From Cognatazoarcus sp050303815 (GTDB lineage: Bacteria; Pseudomonadota; Gammaproteobacteria; Burkholderiales; Rhodocyclaceae), in assembly GCA_050303815.1 (NCBI GenBank), contig JBNLCM010000004.1, forward strand, positions 1-64,000: DNA of 64,000 nt, written 5' to 3'. The stretch's first letter is position 1; the number at the start of each line of letters is the position of its first letter. The position numbers and the translations under genes were made by a program. This document shows positions 29,509 to 38,648 of the stretch, in pieces. The notes under the pieces are model-generated. The model was given only the letters and a program-made list of their open reading frames with translations. It had not been told where the DNA came from and ran no database searches.

Positions 29509-30339
29509 TCAGAAGCGCTCGTCTGGACCCAGAACCCGCCATTCTCCCGGAGGCAGCTCGCCGAGCCGGACCCGTCCGATCCGGATCCGCTTGAGCCCGA
29601 TCACCCGCAGGCCCACCAACTCGCACATGCGCCGAATCTGCCGTTTCCTGCCTTCGCGCAGGACAAAGCGCAACTGGTCGCTGTTCAGCCAGCTGACCTT
29701 CGCGGGACGCAAAGACTTGCCATCGAGCGACAAGCCATGGTTGAGCAGGGCGAGCCCATCGTCGGCGAGACGCCCCTCGACCCGCACCAGGTACTCCTTG
29801 TCGACCGGACTGTCGTCGCCGATCAGTTGGCGTGCCACACGGCCATCCTGGGTCAGCACCAGCAGCCCCGTCGAATCCACGTCGAGCCGACCGGCCGGCG
29901 CCAGTCCCTTCAGCATAGCCGGGCGAAAGCGCGGACCGCCGTCCGGGCCCTGCCACTGGTTTTCCGGCCGGATCAGGGTCACCGCCGGCGTGCAGCCCGG
30001 CTCCGGTTGCCCCGAGACATAGCCGACCGGCTTGTTGAGCACGATGGTCACCCGCTGGTCCTGCTGGTGGCGGGCCCGCGCGTCGAGCTCGATCTGCGCG
30101 TCGGGCGACACCCGGCTGCCCAGCTCGCTGATCACCCGCCCGTCGACCCGGACCCAGCCACGCGCAATGAAGTCGTCGGCTTCCCGGCGCGAGCACAGCC
30201 CGCGACCTGCCATGATCTTCGACAGGCGCTCGCCTTCGGCCGGGGCCGAAGGCGGAGCCGGGTTTCCAGGCTCGGTCGCGCGCTTGACGACACGCAGGCG
30301 ACGCCGTGTGGGGACGTCGTCATTCGGGGGTACGGACAT
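29509..30339 (-). CDS. rluF: RsuA/RluF-type rRNA pseudouridine synthase
   Basis: Isomerises uridine to pseudouridine in rRNA. The 276-residue protein has an N-terminal S4 RNA-binding domain (~36-95, RLSKIMAGRGLCSRREAD) and a catalytic domain with the motif GRLDVDSTGLLVLT, whose Asp is the nucleophile. NKPVGYVSG and EGRKRQIRRMCEL complete the RsuA/RluB/E/F signature. The overall layout and the C-terminal RRMCELVGLRVIGLKRIRIG favour RluF (23S U2604), but RluB/RluE cannot be excluded. It has a polar N-terminal extension of ~30 residues. It converges with the MocR-type gene, 7 bases apart. Confidence 0.88.
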   Translation of the reverse strand: MSVPPNDDVPTRRRLRVVKRATEPGNPAPPSAPAEGERLSKIMAGRGLCSRREADDFIARGWVRVDGRVISELGSRVSPDAQIELDARARHQQDQRVTIVLNKPVGYVSGQPEPGCTPAVTLIRPENQWQGPDGGPRFRPAMLKGLAPAGRLDVDSTGLLVLTQDGRVARQLIGDDSPVDKEYLVRVEGRLADDGLALLNHGLSLDGKSLRPAKVSWLNSDQLRFVLREGRKRQIRRMCELVGLRVIGLKRIRIGRVRLGELPPGEWRVLGPDERF

Positions 30340-30479
30340 GATGCGGGGCTCTCGGCGGGAAGGCGGGCCTGAAGTTTAGCGCCATGATCGCGCCTCCGGG
30401 TCTGGCATGGACCGACGGGCAATCGCCAGGCGGCGTCATCGCCGCAGCGGCGGACTCGGGCACCCCGCTCCCGCGCCTG

Positions 30480-30827
30480 CTACTCCGCGTCGACCTCAGC
30501 ACTGCCCACCCTCCGCGACGCGTTGCCCTCGCGCCGTGCCGCCAGGAACAGTGCGCACTTGGCCATCAAGTGCGCAGATACCGGAGCAGTCAGAAAGAGG
30601 AACAGGGTGATCAACAGTTCGTGAACACTGATCCCAGGGCCGGTCAGCGAGAAATAGAGCGCCGACGCGACGAGGATGCAACCGACACCGAGCGTGCCCG
30701 CTTTGGTCGGTCCATGGAGGCGCAGCAAGACGTCGGAAAAGCGCACCAGCCCGAGTGAGCCAAGCAGCGAAAACACCGCGCCGATGATCAGCAGCAGCGA
30801 AACGGCAAGATCGGCGAGCGTACCCAT
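30480..30827 (-). CDS. mrpG: Mrp antiporter subunit G (locus 1)
   Basis: The last gene of the conventional Mrp operon; 115 residues with three membrane helices (LAVSLLLIIGAVFSLLGSLGL first). The MrpG/MnhG signature RFSDVLLRLHGPTKAGTLGVG is intact. MrpG sits with E and F in the ion-conducting half of the complex. The start overlaps the mrpF stop by one base. The C-terminal tail is basic and cytosolic. Confidence 0.93.
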   Translation of the reverse strand: MGTLADLAVSLLLIIGAVFSLLGSLGLVRFSDVLLRLHGPTKAGTLGVGCILVASALYFSLTGPGISVHELLITLFLFLTAPVSAHLMAKCALFLAARREGNASRRVGSAEVDAE

Positions 30828-31105
30828 CAGTCGATCACGTCGCCGTTGAGAACGTACTTGGTCAGCGCCACGGTACCGACAAAACCCAGCAAGGCGATGA
30901 CCAGCGCCCCCTCGAAGTAGAGCACGCTGTCGTAGGCAATACCGCCGACGACGAGCAGGGCGATGGTATTGATGTAGAGCGTATCGAGGGCGAGGATCCG
31001 GTCCACACGAGTGGGTCCGCGCACCAGGCGCCAGGCACAGCAGAGCATGGCCAACACCAGCATCGCCAGCGCGGCGGGCAGCGCAAGGGCGGTCAGGCTG
31101 TTCAT
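30827..31105 (-). CDS. mrpF: Mrp antiporter subunit F (locus 1)
   Basis: A 92-residue protein with three predicted helices and the MrpF signature RLVRGPTRVDRILALDTLYIN. The ATG overlaps the mrpE stop by 4 bases. MrpF is part of the small-subunit module that, with MrpA and the other subunits, carries Na+/K+ in exchange for protons. A longer open frame upstream is not family-like; this start gives the normal length. Confidence 0.93.
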   Translation of the reverse strand: MNSLTALALPAALAMLVLAMLCCAWRLVRGPTRVDRILALDTLYINTIALLVVGGIAYDSVLYFEGALVIALLGFVGTVALTKYVLNGDVID

Positions 31106-31620
31106 CTCAGCATCTCCAGCAGGGGTTCTTCGTAGCGACTTCGGATCTCCGCCACGAGGGCGTCGGGATCCGGCGCATCGAGAGCGTGCACCAGCAGGCG
31201 GAATACCCCGCCCGCATCGGCCTCGATGATGTCCGCCGACAGCGTCCCCGGCGTCAGGGTGACGATACCAGCCAGCGCCGCGATCGCCGCAGGCGTCGTC
31301 AGCCTCAGGTCGATGGTGACCAGGGTTGGAGCAAGCGAGGCCTCCCGGGCAGACAGGATGAGTCGCGCGACGGCCAGGTTGGAGACCAGGATATCGCCCA
31401 GAACCGTCACGGCGAGGCGGAGGCCGAGGCGCAGGCGACGGCCCGGTTGGCTTCGCGGCGCCTGCGCGCCATGACGCAGCACTGGCCCCGCCATCCACGG
31501 AACGACCAGGCCGATCACCAGGCCCAGCACCACATGGCCGGCCGCCACCGTATTGTTCAGGGCCAGCCACAGCAGCACCAGTGCGGCCGACAGTATCGGA
31601 AAGGGGAGCCAGCGTCTCAT
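31102..31620 (-). CDS. mrpE: Mrp antiporter subunit E (locus 1)
   Basis: A 172-residue protein with two N-terminal membrane helices (WLPFPILSAALVLLWLAL and VLGLVIGLVVPWMAG) and a cytosolic domain containing the MrpE-typical TLTPGTLSADI. The ATG at 31620 lies 13 bases after the mrpD stop, with an AGGA element 6-10 bases upstream. An alternative ATG ten codons earlier would overlap mrpD. Ends in an ATGA overlap with mrpF. Confidence 0.9.
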   Translation of the reverse strand: MRRWLPFPILSAALVLLWLALNNTVAAGHVVLGLVIGLVVPWMAGPVLRHGAQAPRSQPGRRLRLGLRLAVTVLGDILVSNLAVARLILSAREASLAPTLVTIDLRLTTPAAIAALAGIVTLTPGTLSADIIEADAGGVFRLLVHALDAPDPDALVAEIRSRYEEPLLEMLR

Positions 31621-31633
31621 GGCCTGATCCTGC

Positions 31634-33163
31634 TCATGGTTGGCGTCCATACTGGGCCCGCGGCGCGGCGTCGAGGATGAAGCTGGTCTCGGCACGCGTC
31701 CCGGCGACCTGCTCCGCCAGTAGCCCTACGTAACGTTGCGCCGGGCCCGCGGCGACGACCAGGGCCAGCAGGCCGCCGAGCAGCAGGCCCGCGCCGTAGA
31801 GGCCGCCACGCCCCCCGCGCCGGACATGATCACCACGGGGATGCGCCTCCGCCTGCCAGAACAGCATGCTGCCGGCGCGCGCGAGGGCGATCAGCGTGGT
31901 CAGGCTGCCCAACAACACCGCTACGACCAGGTAGGCGCGACCGTCCTGCGAGAACAGTTCCGCAATCAGCATCGACTTCCCGATGAATCCCGACAGGGGT
32001 GGCATGCCGGCAATGGCCACTGCGACGACGAAGAACATGCCGCCGAGCAGGCCGGCGCGGCCGACCGCGGGGGCTGGCACGAGCCGGTCTGCGGCCTCTC
32101 CACGACCGCGACGGATCGCATCGGCGATGAGGAACAGCGCGGCGCCGGCAAGCGTACTGTGCGCCGCGTAATACATCGCCGCCGCGACGCCGCCCGGCAA
32201 CCCGGCGCCGATCAGCAGGGTACCGGCCGACGCGAGAACCAGGCTGGCGGCAAGGCCACGCAGGTGGTTCGCGGCCAGCGCCCCGAGCGCGCCAAACAGC
32301 AGGGTCAAGGCACCGATCCACGGTATGGCCGAGGACAGGTAGACCCAGGGGGTATCCGGGTCCATGGCACCGAAGACCCCGACGAAAACCCGAACCACCG
32401 CGTAGATGCCGACCTTGGTGAGCAACGCGAAGAGTGCCGCGACGGGCGCATCCGCGGCGCCGTAGGTCGCCGGCAGCCACAAGCCGAGCGGCAGCGCGGC
32501 CGCCTTGATCGAGAAGACAACGAGCAACAGCAGCATCGCCGCGCGCAGCAGCGGCACGTCGTCACTGGCCAATCGGCCACCGATCGTGGCCAGTTCGGCG
32601 AACGAAAGGGTGCCGGTCATACCGTAGATCAGCCCGGCAGCGATCAGGAACAGCAACGAGCCCACCAGATTGAAGACGATGTAGTGCAGGCTCGCGACGC
32701 GGGTCCGGCGCTCACCGGAATAGAGCAGAAGACCATACGAGGCCGCCAGCAGGACTTCGAAGAAGACGAACAGATTGAAGAGGTCGTTGGTCAGGAAAGC
32801 CCCCGCGACCCCGGCCAGCTGGACCTGGAACAGCGCGTGGAAGTGCAGCGCGCGCGCGTGCCCGCCACCGATCGCCGCAAGCAGCGCGGCCACGCCGACG
32901 AAGCCGGTCATCAGCAACATCCACGCCGACAGCCGATCGAGCAGCAGCGCGATGCCGAAGGGCACTCGCCAGTTGCCCAGCAGCAGCACCTCGATGCGGC
33001 CTTCGGCCGCGTGGGTGAACAGTGTTACCGCGATGGCGAAGAAGGCCAGCGTGGCTGCACTACCGACCACGTGGCGCGCCGTTGCCGACGCCCCGCGCAT
33101 CACCACCAGGGCCCCGGCGGCAACGATCGGCAACACCACGGGCGCGGCCAGCAGCATGCTCAT
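31634..33163 (-). CDS. mrpD: Mrp antiporter subunit D (locus 1)
   Basis: A 509-residue, roughly 14-helix NuoM/N-like proton-translocating subunit. The TM5 glutamate (LFVFFEVLLA) and TM7 lysine (LLTKVGIYAV), key residues in MrpD and complex I, are present. So is the C-terminal GMPPLSGFIGKSML element. The start was taken at MSMLLAAPV, which overlaps the mrpC stop by 4 bases. The distal part of the protein carries a Gly/Arg-rich cytosolic loop. Confidence 0.92.
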   Translation of the reverse strand: MSMLLAAPVVLPIVAAGALVVMRGASATARHVVGSAATLAFFAIAVTLFTHAAEGRIEVLLLGNWRVPFGIALLLDRLSAWMLLMTGFVGVAALLAAIGGGHARALHFHALFQVQLAGVAGAFLTNDLFNLFVFFEVLLAASYGLLLYSGERRTRVASLHYIVFNLVGSLLFLIAAGLIYGMTGTLSFAELATIGGRLASDDVPLLRAAMLLLLVVFSIKAAALPLGLWLPATYGAADAPVAALFALLTKVGIYAVVRVFVGVFGAMDPDTPWVYLSSAIPWIGALTLLFGALGALAANHLRGLAASLVLASAGTLLIGAGLPGGVAAAMYYAAHSTLAGAALFLIADAIRRGRGEAADRLVPAPAVGRAGLLGGMFFVVAVAIAGMPPLSGFIGKSMLIAELFSQDGRAYLVVAVLLGSLTTLIALARAGSMLFWQAEAHPRGDHVRRGGRGGLYGAGLLLGGLLALVVAAGPAQRYVGLLAEQVAGTRAETSFILDAAPRAQYGRQP

Positions 33164-33522
33164 TCCGTCTCCCCCTCGCCCCACGTGGCGCCTCGCCGCT
33201 CTCCCTGCTCACCGTCCACATGGTCGGTCTTCTCCGCGACATAGTCGGCCAGCGCGACGGCGAGCAACAGCGCGGTCATCGCGAAGCCGATGACGATCGC
33301 GGTGAGCGTCAGGGCCTGCGGCAAGGGGTCGGTGTACTGCATCACGCCATCAGTGACGATCGGCGGCGCGCCACCGATGCGCCCCACCGAGAACAGGAAC
33401 AGGTTCACGCCGTAGGACATGAGCGTCAGCCCCAGCACGACATCGAAAGAGCGAGAGCGCAGCATCAAGAATACGCCGCAGGCAATCAGCACCCCGATGC
33501 CGCTGGCTAGCAGGATTTCCAT
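33160..33522 (-). CDS. mrpC: Mrp antiporter subunit C (locus 1)
   Basis: A 120-residue NuoK-like subunit with three helices and the family sequence GLTLMSYGVNLFLFS, followed by DPLPQALTLTAIVIGFA. A hydrophilic, acidic ~25-residue tail extends beyond the usual end. The ATG shares one base with the mrpAB stop; the 3' end overlaps mrpD by 4. Confidence 0.93.
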   Translation of the reverse strand: MEILLASGIGVLIACGVFLMLRSRSFDVVLGLTLMSYGVNLFLFSVGRIGGAPPIVTDGVMQYTDPLPQALTLTAIVIGFAMTALLLAVALADYVAEKTDHVDGEQGERRGATWGEGETE

Positions 33523-36347
33523 CAGCGCACCTCCCGGGTCGAGAGCGGACCGGCATCCAGCGAGCGCAGGCGGCCCAGCGCGACGATCGCCGCGAGGGTG
33601 CCGCCAACGACCACCGCGAACACGCCGAGGTCGAACAGCGCGGCGCTGGCCAGTGGCAATTCGCCGATCAGCGGCAGCACCGGGTGGCCGAAGGTGCTGG
33701 TCAGGAAGGGATAGCCAAAGACCATCGCGGCTGCACCGGTTGCCGCGGCGATCAACAGCCCCCAGCCAAGCCAGCCTTGCCAGTCCGCCGAGATTCTCGC
33801 TTCGACATGATCGCGACCGAAGGCCAGGTAAAGCGTGACGATCCCGATCGCGTACACCAGGCCGGATATGAACCCCCCGCCCGGCAGGTTGTGGCCGCGC
33901 AGGAACAGGAAGAGCGCCACGACGCATGCCAACGGGAACAGGGCCCGTGCGACGACCCGCAGCAGCAGCGGGTGGCGCACGGGGTCGACCGCCTCGGGGT
34001 GCGTCAGCGAGGCCGGGGGCGGGTGCAGGTGGCGCAGCAGCGCGACGATGGTCAACGCGGCCAGCGCCAGTACGGTGATCTCGCCGAAGGTGTCGAAGCC
34101 GCGGAAGTCCACCAGGATCACGTTCACCGCGTTGGTGCCGCCGCCTTCGGGCACCGCGCGGGTGAGGAAGAAATCGGCCATCGACTCGCGCGGGAAGTAG
34201 CTCGCCGGCGCGCGGGTGAGCACCGCGCAAGCCAGCAGCGCAGCCCCACCGCCAGCGGCGACCGCGATCGCGACATCGCGGACGACGCGCGGCATGCGTG
34301 TCGGCCGGGGATCCGGCAGCGAGCGCTGCGGCAGGTGGTGCAGCGCCAGCATCATCAGGACGATGGTGACCACCTCGACCAGCAACTGGGTGAGCATCAG
34401 GTCGGGCGCGGACAGGTGTTCGAACGTCAGTGCGACGACGACGCCCACCGCGCCCACGAAGACCAGCGCGGTCGAGCGCGAGCGGTGCGCGGCGACTGTC
34501 CCGATCGAGGCGCCGACCGCGATCGCCCACAGCGTCAGCTCGAACGGATCGGGCCACGCCAGGCTCAGCGTACCGAGCCGGTAGGGACCGACCAGGAAGG
34601 GTGTCGCGCCGGCGACGAGAATGACCGCCAGCAGCAATGCGACGTAACGCTGCAGGCTGCCATTCCGGAAACTGCTGACGTCGTCCGCCAGGCGGGCGAA
34701 ACGCCGCAGCAAGGAATCGAAGGCGCGCTTGCCGTGCGCTTGCGTGAGCCGCTCATGGAGACGGAACAGCCGCTGCAGGCTGAAGTAGAGCGCCGCGCCG
34801 ACGCCCATCGCCAGCACGCTCATCGCCAGCGGCAGGTTGAAACCATGCCAGATTGCGAGGTCGAAATCGGGCAACCCCTGCGGCAGCAGCGGGCCGGCAG
34901 CGACGTTCAGGACCTTGCCGACGGCGAGCTCCGGCACCAGCCCGACGACCAGGCACAACGCCACCAGGAGCGCGACCGGCACGCGCATCCACAGCGGCGG
35001 CTCGTGCGGCTTTCGCGGCAGGTCACCCGGTTCGCCGTTGAAGAAGACATCGTGGGCGAAGCGCAGCGAGTACGCGATTGCGAAAGCCCCGGCAAGGGTC
35101 GCGGCGACCGGTGTCAGGAACTCGAGCAGGCGGTGCCCTTCGACGAACAGGGTCTCGGCGAAGAACATCTCCTTGGAGATGAAGCCGTTGAGCAGCGGTA
35201 CGCCCGCCATCGACGCCGCCGCGGTCATGGCGAGCGTCGCGGTGATCGGCATGAAGCGCCACAAGCCGTTGATGCGACGCATATCGCGTGTTCCGCACTC
35301 GTGGTCGACGATGCCGGCCGCCATGAACAGGCTGGCCTTGAAGGTCGCGTGGTTCATGATGTGGAAGATCGCGGCGACCGCGGCAAGCGGCGAGTCGAGC
35401 CCGAGCAGCAGGGTGATCAGGCCGAGATGGCTGATCGTGGAATAGGCGAGCAGGCCCTTGATGTCATGCTGGAAAATCGCCACTGCGGAGCCCAGCAGCA
35501 GCGTCGCCATGCCCGCCGTGGATACTATCCAGAACCACAGCTCATTGCCGGCCAGGGCCGGGTAGAGACGAGCCAGCAGGAAGACCCCCGCCTTGACCAT
35601 CGTCGCCGAGTGCAGGTAGGCCGACACCGGCGTCGGCGCGGCCATTGCGTGCGGCAGCCAGAAATGAAAGGGAAACTGGGCGCTCTTGGTGAAGGCCCCG
35701 AGCAGCACCAGGATCAGCGCCGCCGGAAACGCCGGATGCGCCTGCAACTGGTCCCGCGCGGCGAGCACGTCGTCGAGCGCGAAGCTGCCCACGATGTGGC
35801 CGATCAGAATCACGCCGGCAAACAGGCAAAGACCACCCGCGCCGGTGATCGCCAGCGCCATCCGCGCACCCTGGCGCGCATCCTGGCGATGCCGCCAGAA
35901 CCCGATCAGAAGGAAGGACGAGAGGCTGGTCAATTCCCAGAAGACGACCAGCAGCAGCAGGTTGTCGGCGGTGACCACGCCGAGCATCGCGCCCATGAAT
36001 CCGGCCAGCATGGCGAAGAAACGCGGCGCCGGCTCGGAGGCGTCGAGGTAATAGGAGGCATACAGCACCACCAGCATGCCGATGCCGCCAATCAGGGCAA
36101 CGAACAGCCAGGCGAGGCCGTCGATGCGGAAGCCGAAGGCCATCGCCGGCGCCTCCAGCCAGGCGACCTGCCAGCGCAGCACATGACCATCGAATACCGC
36201 GGGCGCCAGCGCCAACGCGCCAATGAACACGGCGAGCGCGGTGAGGCCCGTCACCAGGCCCGCTATGCGGCGGGAACGTACGCTGCCCGCGAGCGCTGCT
36301 GCCGCAAACGGCATGGCGACGAGAAAGGCGATGAGATCGTCGGGCAT
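33522..36347 (-). CDS. mrpA: Mrp antiporter fused subunit A-B (locus 1)
   Basis: The largest subunit, 941 residues. About 1-500 is a NuoL-like region with the TM5 Glu (VVFWELTSLSSFL) and TM7 Lys (TMVKAGVFLLARL), and HSATM/HATFKASLF helices. About 590-700 is the MrpA C-terminal DUF4040-like domain (LSAPDLMLTQLLVE), followed by an MbhE-like segment with GGGTNAVNVILVDFRGFDT. About 770-930 is a complete MrpB domain (FLRGHNLPGGGFISGLV). MrpA and MrpB are thus fused, as in some proteobacterial Pha/Sha systems, while Bacillus Mrp has them separate. The start is uncertain: ATG 36347 fits the family; an ATG at 36398 would add 17 residues. Confidence 0.92.
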   Translation of the reverse strand: MPDDLIAFLVAMPFAAAALAGSVRSRRIAGLVTGLTALAVFIGALALAPAVFDGHVLRWQVAWLEAPAMAFGFRIDGLAWLFVALIGGIGMLVVLYASYYLDASEPAPRFFAMLAGFMGAMLGVVTADNLLLLVVFWELTSLSSFLLIGFWRHRQDARQGARMALAITGAGGLCLFAGVILIGHIVGSFALDDVLAARDQLQAHPAFPAALILVLLGAFTKSAQFPFHFWLPHAMAAPTPVSAYLHSATMVKAGVFLLARLYPALAGNELWFWIVSTAGMATLLLGSAVAIFQHDIKGLLAYSTISHLGLITLLLGLDSPLAAVAAIFHIMNHATFKASLFMAAGIVDHECGTRDMRRINGLWRFMPITATLAMTAAASMAGVPLLNGFISKEMFFAETLFVEGHRLLEFLTPVAATLAGAFAIAYSLRFAHDVFFNGEPGDLPRKPHEPPLWMRVPVALLVALCLVVGLVPELAVGKVLNVAAGPLLPQGLPDFDLAIWHGFNLPLAMSVLAMGVGAALYFSLQRLFRLHERLTQAHGKRAFDSLLRRFARLADDVSSFRNGSLQRYVALLLAVILVAGATPFLVGPYRLGTLSLAWPDPFELTLWAIAVGASIGTVAAHRSRSTALVFVGAVGVVVALTFEHLSAPDLMLTQLLVEVVTIVLMMLALHHLPQRSLPDPRPTRMPRVVRDVAIAVAAGGGAALLACAVLTRAPASYFPRESMADFFLTRAVPEGGGTNAVNVILVDFRGFDTFGEITVLALAALTIVALLRHLHPPPASLTHPEAVDPVRHPLLLRVVARALFPLACVVALFLFLRGHNLPGGGFISGLVYAIGIVTLYLAFGRDHVEARISADWQGWLGWGLLIAAATGAAAMVFGYPFLTSTFGHPVLPLIGELPLASAALFDLGVFAVVVGGTLAAIVALGRLRSLDAGPLSTREVR

Positions 36348-36731
36348 CAGTGGTGACTCGGTTGTCCCTGGTTGCGGAGCCAGGACGATGCTGGACATCC
36401 GCGCGCCAGCAGCCTCCCCTTGCGCGTGCCCGACACCAAGGGGCTACGGATTCGCGCGACCGCATTCTGACTGACACACCCCTGCAGGAGTTCCGCGAGC
36501 AGCCGTCGCCTCCACGCGGGGATGAGGTGATGAGCCTTCGAACGGCGATCCGGCGGCGCGCATTCCCTGAACCGCTGCCGCCCCCGAATCGCCAGGGTAG
36601 ACGCACCACTCGCGCCGGCTCGGACTCGCGTGCTGCGCACGCGGTGGCGCTGTCGACGATGGACACCCTCATCGCGCGACACCATGCCCTGCCCGCGCTC
36701 CGTAGCACGGCAGCAGCCGGGCGCGCGCTCC
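36348..36731 (-). other. Non-coding gap between the two Mrp operons
   Basis: A 384-base stretch with no supported gene; open frames in it have no protein-like composition. It probably holds the promoter and leader of the mrpAB operon. Read on the minus strand, CCCCTTG (36437-36443) can pair with CAAGGGG (36416-36422), a segment that is also the only ribosome-binding-site-like sequence upstream of ATG 36398. No clear terminator after the upstream operon, no T-run and no clear -35/-10 pair were seen, so read-through from the upstream operon is possible. Confidence 0.4.
36416..36443 (-). promoter_or_regulatory. Leader hairpin that could mask a ribosome-binding site
   Basis: In the minus-strand RNA a 7-base stem forms between 36437-36443 and 36416-36422 with a 14-base loop. 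The downstream arm includes AAGGGG next to GAGG. Pairing would hide this purine-rich site. Weak evidence: a short stem only. Confidence 0.25.
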
Positions 36732-38423
36732 TCAGTCGGGCACGTAGAACAGGACCAGATAGCCCAGCAGCAGGATCGCGACCCACAACACCATCTGGCC
36801 GGAGAGCCAGGTGCGGGCCAGAACGCCCGTCGGGCCATAGTGCCGATAGAGCGATCCACCGATCGCAGCGAATCGCACTGCAGCGCCGCGGCCAAAGGCG
36901 GCGAGCCCGTCCGACACCCCCTCGGCCAGCCCCCTGGCGATGCCTGTCGCCAGCACGCGGTAGAACCAGTCGAGATCCAGCGTGATCGTGAGGGTCCGCT
37001 TGAGGTAGTTCAGGAGCATGAAGAAGGCGAGGCCCGAGAACAGCAAGAGCTGTAGCTGGAAGACCACGTGGGCGCCGGTGTAAGGCTGGTAATCCACCGG
37101 ATAGGGCAGGATCGCGTACAGCGGATCGGGGTAGCAGCCGACGACGATACAGAAGGCGGAAAAGATCACCATCGCCCAGCGCATGCTTGACGGGGGGTCC
37201 TTCGGTCGCATGCCGGAATCCTTCTGGAAGAACACGAACCACGGGAACTTGATGCCAGCGTGAAGGAACACCCCGGCCGACGCGGCCGCCAGCAGCAGCC
37301 AGACGATCATCATGTGCCCGTCGGCGGCGGACTGCGAGATCATCGACTTGGTGACGAAGCCGGATGTGAACGGGAAGGCGGAGATCGCCAGGGCGCCGAT
37401 CGTGCCGCAGATCGTGGTGAGCGGCATGCTCTGGAAGAGCCCGCCGAGGTCGGTACACTTGCGCTTGCCGGTGCGGTACAGCACGGCGCCGGCTGACATC
37501 AGCAGCAAGGCCTTGTAGATGATGTGGGCGAAGGCGTGGGCGGCAGCGCCATTGAGCGCCATTTCCGTGCCGATGCCAATGCCGGTGACCATGAAGCCGA
37601 CCTGGTTGATGATCGAATAGGCCAGGATGCGCCGCATGTCGTTCTCGAGGATCGCGTAGACGATCCCGTAGAACACCATGTAGAGGCCGATCGGAATCAG
37701 GATCTCGGTGCCTGGAAAGCCGCGCAGCAGCACATACACTGCCGTCTTGGTGGTGAACGCCGAGAGGAACACCGTGCCGCTCCACGACGCCTCCGGGTAG
37801 GCGTCGGGCAGCCAGGCGGAGAACGGCGGCGCACCGGCGTTGATCAGGAAGCCGATCAGGATCAGCCAGTGGGCGAGCGAGTCCGGCTTCATCGCCTCGA
37901 AGGTGAGGCTGCCGCCCTCGACCACGTGCCCGGTGATGCCAGCCATCAGGACCACGCCGCCGAACAGGTGCACCATCAGGTAGCGCATCGAGGCTGCCCG
38001 TGCCGACGCACCGCCAGCCCAGATCACCAGTGTCGAGCCGACCGCCATCAACTCCCAGAACAGGAACAGGGTGACGAGGTCGCCGGCAAACACGGCACCG
38101 ACCGCGGAGCCGGCGTACACGAAGGCCGCAGGGACTTCGATGCGGCTCTCCTGCTTGAGCGCGAAAACCCCGCCGACGAGCGCCATCAGAGTGAAGATCG
38201 TGGCGAAGACCCGGGCCAGGCGATCGCCGCGGACGAACTCAAGCGTGTAGTCCAGGAAGCCGACACGGCCAAAGATGCCGTCGCCCACCTGCCACACCAT
38301 GAACAGCGCCACGGCCGGCACCAGCATGGCCAGGGTCGAGCGCGCCGAGCCACGAACGAAGGCCATCAGGATGCCGCCGGCGATCAGCAGCAGGCCCGGA
38401 TGCAGCATCATGTCATTCGTCAT
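36732..38423 (-). CDS. Mrp-type D subunit, third copy (locus 2)
   Basis: A 563-residue, multi-helix NuoL/M/N-like subunit closing the second Mrp operon. The TM5 Glu (LFLFWELMAVGSTL) and TM7 Lys (FTTKTAVYVLLRGF) are present, as is HAFAHIIYKALLLMSAG with a conserved His/Lys helix. It has a longer C-terminus than the other D-type subunits, including LDLDWFYRVLA, which resembles the end region of MrpA/NuoL. It may therefore replace the missing MrpA core (inference). Its start overlaps the upstream 77-residue gene by 11 bases. Annotated in relatives as Na+/H+ antiporter subunit D. Confidence 0.88.
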   Translation of the reverse strand: MTNDMMLHPGLLLIAGGILMAFVRGSARSTLAMLVPAVALFMVWQVGDGIFGRVGFLDYTLEFVRGDRLARVFATIFTLMALVGGVFALKQESRIEVPAAFVYAGSAVGAVFAGDLVTLFLFWELMAVGSTLVIWAGGASARAASMRYLMVHLFGGVVLMAGITGHVVEGGSLTFEAMKPDSLAHWLILIGFLINAGAPPFSAWLPDAYPEASWSGTVFLSAFTTKTAVYVLLRGFPGTEILIPIGLYMVFYGIVYAILENDMRRILAYSIINQVGFMVTGIGIGTEMALNGAAAHAFAHIIYKALLLMSAGAVLYRTGKRKCTDLGGLFQSMPLTTICGTIGALAISAFPFTSGFVTKSMISQSAADGHMMIVWLLLAAASAGVFLHAGIKFPWFVFFQKDSGMRPKDPPSSMRWAMVIFSAFCIVVGCYPDPLYAILPYPVDYQPYTGAHVVFQLQLLLFSGLAFFMLLNYLKRTLTITLDLDWFYRVLATGIARGLAEGVSDGLAAFGRGAAVRFAAIGGSLYRHYGPTGVLARTWLSGQMVLWVAILLLGYLVLFYVPD

Positions 38424-38646
38424 AGTAGTCGTCCGGGCGCTTGAGCCACATCCCCAGCAGCTTCGAGCCGAACACCAGGATCACGCAGCCGATGAAGCCG
38501 AACCAGGCGTTGAAGGCCGGCAAGGCATCGATGCCGAAGTGCGGATGGGATTCGACGAAGAACTCCGCCACCACCGTCAGGGCCAGGATCGCGATAAACG
38601 CGATCCAGAGTTTGCGAATGGATTCCGGGCGAACCAGCCAGTGCAT
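38413..38646 (-). CDS. Small two-helix membrane protein of Mrp locus 2
   Basis: A 77-residue protein with two hydrophobic helices (LWIAFIAILALTVVAEFF and WFGFIGCVILVFGSKLLG), separated by a short loop with HPHFGID, and an acidic tail KRPDDYYDE. I recognise the general type from similar antiporter clusters, but it has no assigned function. It lies 2 bases after one D-type gene and overlaps the next by 11, so it is made with them and is probably a subunit or assembly factor. Confidence 0.75.
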   Translation of the reverse strand: MHWLVRPESIRKLWIAFIAILALTVVAEFFVESHPHFGIDALPAFNAWFGFIGCVILVFGSKLLGMWLKRPDDYYDE

Positions 38647-38648
38647 GG

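Noticed and set aside
33684..36356. An 890-codon plus-strand open frame opposite mrpAB
   Set aside because: Antisense shadow of the fused antiporter subunit; the composition is Gln/Arg/His-rich with no recognisable domain.
36348..36731. A sodium or similar riboswitch before mrpAB
   Set aside because: I looked for an elaborate conserved structure and found only a short stem. A covariance-model search would be needed; nothing in the sequence alone supports it.
35542..37785. A 747-codon minus-strand open frame spanning the gap between the two Mrp operons
   Set aside because: It is a frame-shifted shadow of both neighbouring antiporter genes; no part resembles a protein family.
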